Part shown: piece by piece, positions 10,177 to 20,619 of the stretch
Numbering within the stretch: the stretch's first letter is position 1
Layout of the letters: each line of letters starts with the position of its first letter
DNA from: Saccoglossus kowalevskii
Taxonomy: Eukaryota; Hemichordata; Enteropneusta; Harrimaniidae
DNA length: 27,784 nt
Direction of reading: 5' to 3'
NCBI RefSeq assembly: GCF_000003605.2
Contig: NW_003126883.1
Span: 501,928-529,711 of the forward strand
Notes under the pieces: generated by a model
What the model was told of the DNA's origin: nothing
Database searches by the model: none
Seen by the model: the letters and a program-made list of their open reading frames with translations, nothing else
Position numbers and translations under genes: made by a program

Positions 10177-10191
10177 ATGTTACTATGGTAA
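10177..10191 (+). promoter_or_regulatory. Four-codon upstream ORF overlapping the main start
   Basis: ATG TTA CTA TGG TAA begins 8 bases before the C6orf120-like ATG at 10185 and terminates across it. Ribosomes that start here would end 4 bases past the main start codon, so it could dampen translation or lead to reinitiation. Confidence 0.4.
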
Positions 10192-10679
10192 CCTGCATGT
10201 TATTCAACAGCTTGTATTTGTACATCTGCCTTATTCTGATTCTTATTGGTCCGCTGTGTTACGGACAACAGTTAATACATGGCTTTTCTGGCAGGATTGG
10301 CGCCGGCAACTATACCTACTATAGATTGGCAAAAGAAGGTGCCATGGCCCTTGTACTAGATACCTTAGAAGGGGATGCTGATATTTATATCTCAAGTTTA
10401 ACACTGGCTCCATCTTTTGAAGAATATGAACTGCAATCAGCAACATGTGGTCAAGACATAGTGGAAATACCTATGGAAATGTCTCGTCCAATTGGCGTTG
10501 CTGTTTATGGCCATGTTTCGTGTATGGAGTCTTCGTATCGGTTAAGTGTATTGGTGGATAAAGTGGATTCTTCCGAACTGTCTAATTCCAAAAATCAGCA
10601 CTATGAAACAGGAGAAGAGAGTCTCCTTTGGACTATTTTTGTAAATATTCTTAAAATCCTATTTGATGTATTAGTATGA
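10185..10679 (+). CDS. C6orf120: UPF0669 family secreted protein, C6orf120 homologue (164 aa)
   Basis: A complete single-exon coding sequence. Residues 1-27 form a signal peptide (LYICLILILIGPLCYG core). The conserved family body follows: GRIGAGNYTYYRL (36-48), then a GDADIYIS motif (63-70), then PSFEEYELQSATCGQD (76-91) and RPIGVAVYGH (101-110). After a polar linker, the C-terminus is hydrophobic: EESLLWTIFVNILKILF (144-160). Human C6orf120, as I recall it, has the same blocks in the same order and the same SATCG motif. Cys88 and Cys113 may pair. N42-Y-T is a possible N-glycosylation site. The molecular role is not established; the human protein is reported as secreted and linked to T-cell apoptosis. 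The start was chosen because it gives a full signal peptide. The coding part lies wholly in one exon, after a probable 5'UTR intron. Confidence 0.9.
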   Translation: MVTCMLFNSLYLYICLILILIGPLCYGQQLIHGFSGRIGAGNYTYYRLAKEGAMALVLDTLEGDADIYISSLTLAPSFEEYELQSATCGQDIVEIPMEMSRPIGVAVYGHVSCMESSYRLSVLVDKVDSSELSNSKNQHYETGEESLLWTIFVNILKILFDVLV

Positions 10680-10780
10680 AATGCAAAAGAAAAAAACGTT
10701 TTTGAGTAACTGAAATTTGCAATTGAGGTTTAATCATAAATTATTGATTAAGTGATAGTGTTTGATTAGTTATATTTTTT

Positions 10781-10786
10781 ATTAAA
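10781..10786 (+). terminator. Variant poly(A) signal ATTAAA
   Basis: ATTAAA lies 102 bases after the C6orf120-like stop codon in AT-rich DNA. The position suits a short 3'UTR. T/GT-rich sequence follows weakly. Confidence 0.4.
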
Positions 10787-13700
10787 TACATTATAAATGT
10801 TGACAGCATTAAGTGTTCTCACGATGGTAGTGTGATCACAGTGTTATGCGCCACAAAAAGTGTTCGCTTTTTGTGATTTTGTGATGATCAATTTAGTTTC
10901 TTTGTATGGCAAATTCAACCATAGTCCATCTATTCTGGATTTTGCCAAGTGCCACAGTCATTGTGTAACACACGTGTGAACACACAACACTTTTCACATT
11001 GATTGTATATGTTGCATGGTACCCACATTGAACATGACAGGGTATAGGTACAGTGGCACTTCAACTCCTAGACAATCAGAACACATTTTGCAATTTGATT
11101 TTGAATTGACAATCGTCAATCCACTACAGCAGGAGAACACCTAACGCATGGAAACATCTTATCAAAATGGTATAACAATTCACATGAGATAGTATGATAC
11201 GTTTGATTTGCTGAATTTTAGGAGTTGTAATTTTTGGATAACGAATTGTTTCACAGTATTAATTAAGCAAATTGCTAATCTACTCAATTTACACTGTATG
11301 TGATTTTCAGTTTTGATTATGACTACCGGTATGTTTATTTTTATAAATGAGTAATAAATGCTTTAGGTGATTGCACCCAAAAATGTAATTGAAAAATATA
11401 TGAATTTGTCATTAATTTTCTAATGAACCACATTAATATTGTGGGACTCCCATGGTGCATTTCATTAGAGACAACTAAGCTTATGGAATTGTTCAATTGT
11501 TAGGTACTAATCAATTTCTGGATATTACATCATGGTGGTTTAGCCATGTTCCCAAATTAAGGCTCATAGTGCCGTATGCTGCCATAACATATTTGTTTGG
11601 CCTCAAAAGTGGCATTAATATTGTAGCATGTATTGTAGTCCAAGTTCAGATGAGTTAAAAAAAAAACAGAACATATTTCACCTCTGTGTGTTGATCCGTC
11701 CACACCTGTAATCTCAGACATGCCTGGGCCACTTACATTCAAACTTGACATACACATCTTACATTATACAACTGTATCATATATGCACATGCGCATTTAT
11801 TTCATGGTACAATTCAAGATTGCTGAGCAACTGCCATTTTAATGCTAAAAAAATCATCAAAATCAATCATTTGTGCCCTTCTGGAACTTGATCTCATTTA
11901 ATTCAAACTTAGTATGTCCATTGAACATATTGGGTCATTGATCCATGCCCTTTTTTACCAGATTGAATGTAAAGTGGCTCACTGGTGACAAATGCTGTTC
12001 TAGGGCCATATCTAATGTCTTGATCACATTCAAACTTTGCAAGTACATTATACATCAGGTCACACATGTTTCATAATTAAATTCAAGATGACCATTGTTT
12101 AGCTAATCTACCCTTTTCTTTTGGATGTCTAGTGTTAGACAACACTTTTAAAAAATATCAATGAAGACTGTATCATTTTCAATAATATATAAGTGAATCC
12201 TGTTAAGTGTTGGATGCCAGAATAAATAACACATACCTCTCCTAGTAACCAGTAACTATGCAAAACTATTTGTATGTAACAGTGGTGAAAAATACACAGT
12301 TTAATCCATTTCATATACTGTATTTTCTTTAAACAAGTACTGTTAATCCATTTTTTTTGTGAGGAGATAATATGCTGTTACAGTTAAACTCTATGGTAAT
12401 AATTTGTGCATGGCTCTGAGTAGACTGATATGTGCTGTTAAATTTTGTCATACAAATATACGCTAATTACGATATATTCAAATACTGTTTCTGCAGTTTA
12501 GTTTAGAAGAATAAAAGCAATTGTTGCGGTTAATCATATTTTATTTACGCTACAGTATTTGCTTTATTGGTAGTTCATAAGTAAACAACAGAGGTGTGTC
12601 TATAATCAAAATAAATACAATATTTGGTCTAATGGTGAATAACAACATGTGTGACATATTTACCACTCAGTCTGAATATTCACAGTATCAATCACTGTTA
12701 TACAGTACATACATGTCACATACCAGTTCCAAAATCACTGATAAGGGTCTAAAATAGCTAGACTGATTGATCAAAACGAAGAAAATCTATGAATACATAA
12801 ATTCTTAATTTTATGCTTTATTGTTTTAATGTTATTCTTTAAAAATGAACTGTACTGGGGTAGGTACTCCTGAGTATGATTACACTGATATTATGTCATA
12901 CTTGGAAATGAATTTTGGGACTACCTTGTATCAATTTGTATCAATTATTTTGGTCTTTTGAAAGTTTTGTAATAACAATGTATCATCGGAAGTATTTTTT
13001 ATACAGGGTATTAATTGTATGTGTATGTAATTGGGTTACTTAGTTTTACAGTTTTACCTGAAATGCAGTGTATTTGAGTTGACCATTAATTTCATCAAAA
13101 AACAATTCAATCCATCAATTCATTAGCACGATGCAGTTATCTGGTTCATCAGGGAGGCTAATTATGTTTGATCTGAACAGCTGTCTGTTCACACTGCAGT
13201 ATAATTTAAACATTCTTTCTGAACTAGCAAACACTTATAGCAGGGGAGAATGATGTGATATCAGATAGGGACTATAAGGCCTATCCGTTCAATGTGTTGT
13301 GTATCCTCTAATTGTTTGCCTGTTGATCTTTGTAAAGAATAAATACAAAGAAACAAAGCAATGGAACAAGAAACTTCCACAGCATAGACTGACTTGTAAT
13401 ATTGGTCACTATATTTTCCTCACATATTGAACTATGTACTTCTGAAAAGTGTATTGATCAACCTTAATTAAGGAAAACCACTATTGAGTCATTCTTTTAT
13501 AAAAACACTTTATGTAATTTTTAGTTTTCAGTTGACTGTTTCGAAAAATAAATGAAAGGGTATAACCCTTACTTGATTTATAATTCATGTTTTGACTTTT
13601 TTAATCCCTGTTTCAGGTGCAGCCATGAGCCTGAAAGGCGGACTATTAATTCTTATATCAATTTTTCGTCTGTGACGTCTCTAACATTTTCTCAGAAATT

Positions 13701-14756
13701 CTGCAGCAGATATTGTTGAAACTTGGCAGGTTGATGAACAAGTCTCTGCCGAAAATGCAATTTTTTTTTCCAGATCTGAAAATCCTAAGTGGGTCTTTTT
13801 CAGGATTTTCATCAAAAACTACCTCTCCCAACATCACTGAGAGAACAACTGAGCATGCTCAGAATAAATAATTAGCTTAGATTGTAATGCTACTAAGGGT
13901 TTTTAGTGATGTCATGACCTTGATCTGATATAATTAGTTGATTGCACAATAATTACAACTTTGTTTTTCTATATCACTCAATAATAGAAAATGTCAACAA
14001 ACATCTCTGAAGGTTTGTATATCAAATCAGTTTTGAATCACTCATCTCTATGGTGGCTTGTGAAGTGAAAATGTCAGAAATTGACAAAATTATCAATGGC
14101 TCTAATAAGCTACCGTACATCTCAATTAATTTGCATTGAATTAGCAATTAATTACACAGGAGCACATTCAGTTTATGTCTTGTGGTGCAGAACTGCAAAC
14201 TTAATGCTGTCTGACTGTATATGTACAAATATTCAAAACCGGTGATTATATGGTAAGATATATGTTATTGCGCCCTCAATGTCTGATAATGCATCTACGT
14301 TTGAACGTTTTTGGTGGCGCTCTCTTTGATAATCTTACACACTGCACAACGTCTGCATGTAACCACATTGATACAAGAGAACTGGTGATGGTTGTAGAAC
14401 CATAACTACCTCAGCTCAAAGATTGTTATGTAATACATGGGAAAGTGAAGGGAAATGTATTGTAATGTTACCTCTGTGTAATTTACAATATATCTGAATT
14501 AACCTTCACTGTGAAGGACAATATGGGAATTGACTTAACTGACTGGTAGAAGCAAGGCTGGTCAAATTTTGCGAAATAGTAGTTAGAATTTCCAGATACC
14601 GTGACGCAATCGACACATTGTGGGATATCAAAATAGGGATGATAAACAGCAAGCGATATTTTCAGAAATGTAGTTGGAATTGAAGCAAAGGAGTGGCCTA
14701 TTAATCCATGAAACATACTCACACATATCCGTACATATCATCCTGTCTTATTGTGT
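10787..14756. other. Long AT-rich non-coding stretch, no gene recognised
   Basis: I found no protein-like frame on either strand. The segment at about 13610-13960 (GTGCAGCCATGAGCCTG to about GTGATGTCATGACC) is somewhat less AT-rich than its flanks and may be an old dispersed repeat, but I have no second copy in the window to prove it. The rest looks like ordinary intergenic DNA. Confidence 0.5.
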
Positions 14757-15271
14757 GTGGGTGTCGCATACGACTTATTTACCACTTCCGTGTCACTGAG
14801 AATGTTCTAGAACCGTACTGTGTCTGGGTGGAATATTCTAGATTTGTTTAGAAACTGGTTGAATAGGTAATGGAACACTGTAGGAGGCAATAGAAGGTAA
14901 TGGAACATTCTAGAAATTTGTAGTAAGTTCCAGACTCATTATGTATGCTGATGTAATGGTCTATTTATAGACAGTGTGGGTATATACAGGAGAGTTGTTC
15001 AGCACTGAGATCAGATCGGAGATCTCGTTGAATTGTATTGGAGTTTAAGTATCTAGTCATTGGAGTAGTGGAGTTTTACCGCGTTATTGTACTTGATGTT
15101 TGCAGAGTATAATAATACCAGTACCAGTTGAACCTCATCTGTTGGCTCCGTGTTCGTATTTTATCATCGCCGCCAGGGAAGTCTTTCTGTTACTGTTGCC
15201 ATTTTGGTATTTGAACCACCACACCTGTACTATACCAATTACGGTAATATTACGTTGCGTGTGACAGTGGG
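14757..15271 (+). mobile_element. Solo LTR of an LTR retrotransposon (505 bp, GTGGG target-site duplication)
   Basis: The element runs from TGTCGCATACG (14762) to TTGCGTGTGACA (ends 15266). The termini are TGTC...GACA, with a short imperfect inverted repeat TGTCGCA/TGTGACA. The 5-bp GTGGG occurs immediately before (14757-14761) and immediately after (15267-15271), as expected for integrase-made duplications. Inside are a TATTTATA box (14962-14969) and upstream repeats: AGGTAATGGAACA occurs at 14865-14877 and again at 14895-14907, 30 bp apart. No primer-binding site, internal region or second LTR follows, so it is a recombined solo LTR. The superfamily cannot be decided from the LTR alone. The intact duplication suggests a fairly recent insertion. 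Confidence 0.75.
14800..14915 (+). promoter_or_regulatory. Heat-shock elements in the solo LTR (two perfect, one near-perfect)
   Basis: The pattern GAAnnTTCnnGAA, the three-unit binding site of heat-shock factor HSF1, occurs exactly at 14800-14812 (GAATGTTCTAGAA) and 14903-14915 (GAACATTCTAGAA). A third copy at 14831-14843 has two perfect units and a degenerate third (GAATATTCTAGAT). All lie upstream of the TATA-like box at 14962, in the U3 part of the LTR. Confidence 0.6.
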
Positions 15272-15992
15272 CAAAGCTGTCATATACACAATCGGAAAAA
15301 TGTGTTATTACTGTAAATAATTATGAGCAATAAAAACTTAAATTTAGAAAAACTATGAACAATTAATAAGAAAAATATGTGATTTGCTGTACAGTTTCCA
15401 GAAAAATATGAAGTGCATACGAGTCGTCAAAACGTACAGTTTGGTGACAGTTTGAAATGATACCAAGATTTAACAATTCCATGAGAACATCGTATTAACC
15501 CCTCATTCACATTGTGCAAATACAAACAAGACATTAAACCTTCTTGATAGTAACAAGTAAGTGTTGTATAAATCCGAATGAAAAGTCCGGAGTCACGGCG
15601 AATACTTCTAGCGAGTCACCCCTCTAAAAACGTCATAACTGTGTCAGTGGCATTGAACTTTGCTCTTCCATAAAGCAGTAGTTTCCATCTTCAAATAATC
15701 AAAATAACCTTGATACCCCGGCGAAGCATGTCTATTGTTACACAACGACTGTCCAAAGGGATTTTCGTCTTCTCAATTTATCAAGATAAACGTCCCAAGG
15801 TTGTTTTGTTTACTAGAAGGACATGTCTTTTGGCAGCATTTCTTGTATTAATTTCCATTACACAAAAAAATAGCAAATTAGCAAAGGATTTTTATGGCGG
15901 GGGGGGTCCAAACTTTAAAATAAAATATAAACTATATTAATGATTTTTTATATTATACAAAAACAAATTGAATATTTTTTTCAACGGGGGGG
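15272..15992. other. Non-coding DNA up to the assembly gap, with poly-G tracts
   Basis: No gene recognised. Two G homopolymers occur: G8 at 15899-15906 and G7 at 15986-15992, the second ending exactly at the gap. Confidence 0.5.
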
Positions 15993-16199
15993 NNNNNNNN
16001 NNNNNNNNNNNNNNNNNNNNNNNNNNNNNNNNNNNNNNNNNNNNNNNNNNNNNNNNNNNNNNNNNNNNNNNNNNNNNNNNNNNNNNNNNNNNNNNNNNNN
16101 NNNNNNNNNNNNNNNNNNNNNNNNNNNNNNNNNNNNNNNNNNNNNNNNNNNNNNNNNNNNNNNNNNNNNNNNNNNNNNNNNNNNNNNNNNNNNNNNNNN
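15993..16199. other. Assembly gap (207 N)
   Basis: A run of 207 undetermined bases. Any reading frame drawn across it is meaningless. Confidence 0.99.
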
Positions 16200-16659
16200 A
16201 AAATTATATCAACACTACTTGATCAAATATTCAAAATGTGCCATTATACATGGAAATCTTCTATACATGTACACGTAGAGTAATATTCTGGTATTGTTTC
16301 GAGAAATGTAAACATTTATCACAGAATAAATGATGTTCTCGTTGTTGTTTTCAATATGTCTTATTTCAGAAGATGTAGTATAACATTTCTTACATTAAAG
16401 TCTTACAATAATTCTTTTTTTCTTGGGATTGAGAAATCAAAAATATCGAAAAAAAAACGATTGTTTCAACTGGCATGTAATTGTATTTGAAAAACAAATC
16501 TCCAATATACAGAAGTGTTGGAGAGAAAACGTTACTGTTACATTTGACATAACTTCACATTTCAATGTCGAGGAATTCAGTCCAGAAAACCCGTAACCCC
16601 ACATTTGTATGAATTGCACGTGCGAATTATAAGTTCCACACATAGCTAGCTGTACTGCT

Positions 16660-16728
16660 AAACGATAGAGTTATTCTGCAAAGTGTCGTAACCATGGTGA
16701 CGCAGCAATGATTCGGATGATATTTGAA
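16660..16728 (+). repeat. Diverged direct repeat, left copy
   Basis: About 65 bp containing GTCGTAACCATGGTGAC followed by GATTCGGATGATAT. It aligns with the copy at 17405-17466 and includes an RFX X-box-like core (GTAACCATGGTGAC, 16688-16701). Confidence 0.45.
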
Positions 16729-17404
16729 GTCATGAAAGTAAAATATTTTAATTGATTATCGCCAGTTTATTACAAGTTCTGGACAAGTTATGAAACTGTA
16801 TTTCAGATTTCTTACGCGATCAAGATAGCTTGGTTATTCGGTGAATATGTGTTTTAATATTTGATCTTGAACTTCTTCAGAATTTCAATTCAGATTGCAT
16901 AGTTATAATTCAGCTCAATAAATACAATTTAAGTATTCCCCCTTGATAATGACAAGATATGCTATTACAGGTGGTTCCATTACCAATGTTACGTTTTCCA
17001 TCCTTTAACAACTTAAAAAGTTTCACACATACCCTCTATTACTAGTCTGACACAATATTCACTCCTGGTCCAGTCAACTGTCACGCAATTGTGACATTTA
17101 CAGAGACTGATTGCACCGATGCGCATCGCGGGTAAATGAACTATAGGTTCGTTCATCTTAGGTTGTACAACACTTGAACCAAATTTGTTAATTTTGCGAT
17201 AACGGCTGACGGGTCATTAATATTGCAAGGGTGTCCAAGTTATAATCTGACAAATTATTGTTTCATCTGATAAAAATAATGATACATATGTGCTTCCCAA
17301 ATTGTCTTTGTGGGGGGAACAAATTCTGCCTCGAAGTGGGTGCCAAATATATGCCCTTTCTTCAACATAGATACAGCAAAAAGATAGTCAGACAGGGTTG
17401 TGCA

Positions 17405-17466
17405 GTTTATTCGGGAAAAAGTCGTAACCATAGTGACAAATGTGATTTGAATGATATCTCACAATG
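17405..17466 (+). repeat. Diverged direct repeat, right copy
   Basis: Contains GTCGTAACCATAGTGAC and GATTTGAATGATAT, matching the left copy about 735 bp upstream in the same orientation. Sequence between the two copies is not obviously related to any element I know. Confidence 0.45.
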
Positions 17467-20400
17467 AATAGACCCCGGGGATAGACGGAATTTTGTGAAG
17501 TTATAGTGACTATGACTGGTAGTTTGAAAGATCCTGAACCGTAAGATAGCGAACCTCGTTTTTGGCATTGTGGTTCTTGATATTTTTCGGGTATCTTGTT
17601 TAATTTGCATTTGTTCGTGCTTTTCGCTCCATCTACAATTGAACATATTGTAAATGTGCAGTACGTTTTTACATTGCCTACATGATACACAGGTATTCTC
17701 TGCTGTTTTTGGTTTCAGTCAATTATAATATATATTATCAGTTGCATTTAGCGCCCACCAAAAATGCTCGTCCGTCAATTTTTAAATAATGTATGTTAAA
17801 ACAACAATAGCGTATTTGAATTAAATTGAGGTAGTTATCTGCATGTAAGCTTACTTGGAACTTTTTCGTTTTTGTGAAATTTAATTTTAGTCAGTATACT
17901 AAGGGAAACGGGTTCATTAGCGCCACCAACTCGTAAGGGCTCATCCCAGCGAGGAAGGTTCACGAGGCAATTCTAAACATATCGACATCTACAACAATTC
18001 AAGCGGATTAATAGTTTAGCAGAATTTCAAGTTAAGGTGACTTTAGTGAAAATTTGGTGGAATTATGTTGTTAATTATAACATGTTTAACTAAGGAGTTA
18101 ACAAGTCTAACTACGATATAGACTTTCCGTTTTCGACATTGTGAAATTCTTTCGTTTTTATGCAGACAAGTAACGGAAAGAAAACAGAAAGTCTTTATCG
18201 CATTGTTGTCGGTGAATTTGATGACGTGGTCGAAAAAATGCCGAGGAAACACTAAAATCCGATTGTATCCATTTGCATAGTAAACGTCAACAATCTACCC
18301 AGTTGTCCGGTGGAAATAATTTCCAACTTCTGCGCATGGCCGAGATCGATACCACCGGCCAAAATTTAAGAACATACATTCATCTTACATTCAAGCTGTA
18401 GTCGTGCCACTCCTTGGACCTACGTTTGTAAAGAACTTGGTGCGAGCCCTCATTAAATCAGCCTCAAAGAAAGGAAACCAAAGCTCTTTTTATTTTCAGT
18501 GTTTTTAGACATTCAGTCACCGTTCAGTGCAATGAACTCTAAATATACACAGGACAGCCTAATGGGCAAGGATACAAACAGAGGTCAACTGGGGTCATTC
18601 ACAATGCAGTTGTCGCCTTTCGTTCTACTAGCAGTCGGTTGTCAAGATAATAAAGTTATGGGAGCTATATGATTTAAATTAGAGTCTATTCACGATGACC
18701 AGTGACCGACTATAATAGGGGTATGTTTTAATCCAGGAAAATATTTCATGCAGCAAACTTACTTTACGAATACTGTGCAAGACAAAACGGGGCTTGAAAT
18801 GGCGTCGCATCAGCGAAAATATTGAGCACTATTAATAAATAAAGACATAATATAACGACTCCTAACATAAATAATAATAAAGCCAGTAAAGGATTGACGT
18901 GATTTGATGTGTTTATTATTGGGTATTATGATTTGGTATGCTCAAATACGTATTAAAATGCTTTGACGTTATGTGTTCATATCTCGGATCATGACATCAT
19001 CCCATACACAGACGCGTCCGTCGTCTATAAACCTCCGACTCTAACTATCAACTAAACAGTCTCCGTCACCGATAAACTTAGCTTAACTATCAACTAAACA
19101 AAACAATCTAGTACAGTGTGTAAAATAAAACTTACAGAAAAACAAAGAGAATTAATAGTCATCATTAGAAGGTCACTGTGAAGATTGTATAATAAATTAT
19201 ATCGACCAACTCAGATCACATAACGATGGAAATACAATCGATTGTAATATGAAAATGAAAACATGAGCTTATTCCAAAATATAACTGTAATAATGAAATC
19301 AATATTGCTCAGTTTAATTTAAAATGTTATTCATCATAATTCAGCAGTTGAAATTGTTCAAGTTTTAATCAAATTAAATTTAAATTTACATTGTGTATTT
19401 TGACTATTTAAAGAAAAACAGAACACATTTCCAACAGTTCTTCTATTTAATATAGCTACAGTCATGTGCAGCTGTCATCGGGTCACGTGCGCTTATTTAC
19501 ACAATCATGCTAGTGACTCACTATCTGTGGAATGCATATGCCAATCTTTTGAGAGAAATTAGCCACGGTACTATCAATCTGAGGTTTCAGGCCACGCAAC
19601 CCAATAAAGGCACACCCCCAAATGTTAGACGCCCAGTGTATGTAATTACAGCCCCTTAATTCTTCAAAGACATCATGGTTCGTGTTTTACATGTGATTGT
19701 CGAAAAACATTATCCATATTTACGAGCTAGTATGTAAATATTTCTGGTTCACATTTGTTATTAATAAATCATATATCATAGAGTGTATGGTGATCGGACG
19801 GACATGGCACAGTAATCATGTCGATACTATCGAGTTTGGTTACACGTTCTTTCATTGAAAACACGTATAGGATTGCGTACAGAGTGTCATACAAGTACTA
19901 TGTTCTGAAAGAGACCATTCTACTTGAGAGTGGCTTTTGCCATACCGGCTTACTCTATACGTACCTCGCAGTAACAGATCTAACATCATATATAAGCGCT
20001 CTTCGCCTGACTAGAACTTAGGAATGGTCTTTACATTTAAAAGTTTGGCTGTGTATGCTGAGTGCATTTCATTTAGTCGACATTTATGTATATTCGTCAC
20101 CCGGATTTCTTTACCGGTCTATTGCATTTGACTGCAATAGAACTAGTACTTTTAATGACCCCCGTGTGTTACAATGCATTCTCGAAGCAAGTGCTGTCTC
20201 CTTGACAACTGGTAACTATTGAGCTTTGAATCTGTTTAAATAGATGTAAATACACGTAATCGTGGTCATGAATAAAACTGGTGGAATTACAACATCTATT
20301 CCAGATATTATCTGGGTAGAGAAAACAGCGGTACATTGTAAACGCGGTGTCGGATCGTAAATCAATAGAGGTTAAAGGTGAACTTAAATAAAGAGTATTC

Positions 20401-20619
20401 ATTAATCATAAATACTTATGTTGCTGTGAGATTAATCACTTTTTACTGGCATGTAGTGCACTACTTGTACGACTGTTGTAATATAATACACCAATTTATA
20501 AAAACGACGTGAATGACTTACACCTGGTCTTGCACCACTCTGTTGAAGACGTTTCATCATTACCGAGTCTATTAAACGACATCACCTGTCGTGCAGTCAA
20601 TATACATACTACATGATGT
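17467..20619. other. Non-coding stretch, no gene recognised
   Basis: No convincing exons. One short reading frame from the ATG at about 18339 (MAEIDTTGQNL...) is only about 21 codons. A 17-bp direct repeat TAACTATCAACTAAACA occurs at 19042-19058 and 19084-19100. The right end holds the 3' flank of the minus-strand coiled-coil gene. Confidence 0.45.

Noticed and set aside
15940-16278. Open frames running across the N gap
   Set aside because: The internal residues are unknown, so the frame is an artefact of undetermined bases.
17388-17690. A 100-codon minus-strand frame
   Set aside because: It has no recognisable motifs or splice context and overlaps the diverged direct repeat. It looks like chance.
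18339-18500. Short GC-richer frames near the MAEIDTTGQ start and the VVVPLLGPTFVKNLVRALI stretch
   Set aside because: They lie in different frames, are short, and lack convincing splice sites or family resemblance.
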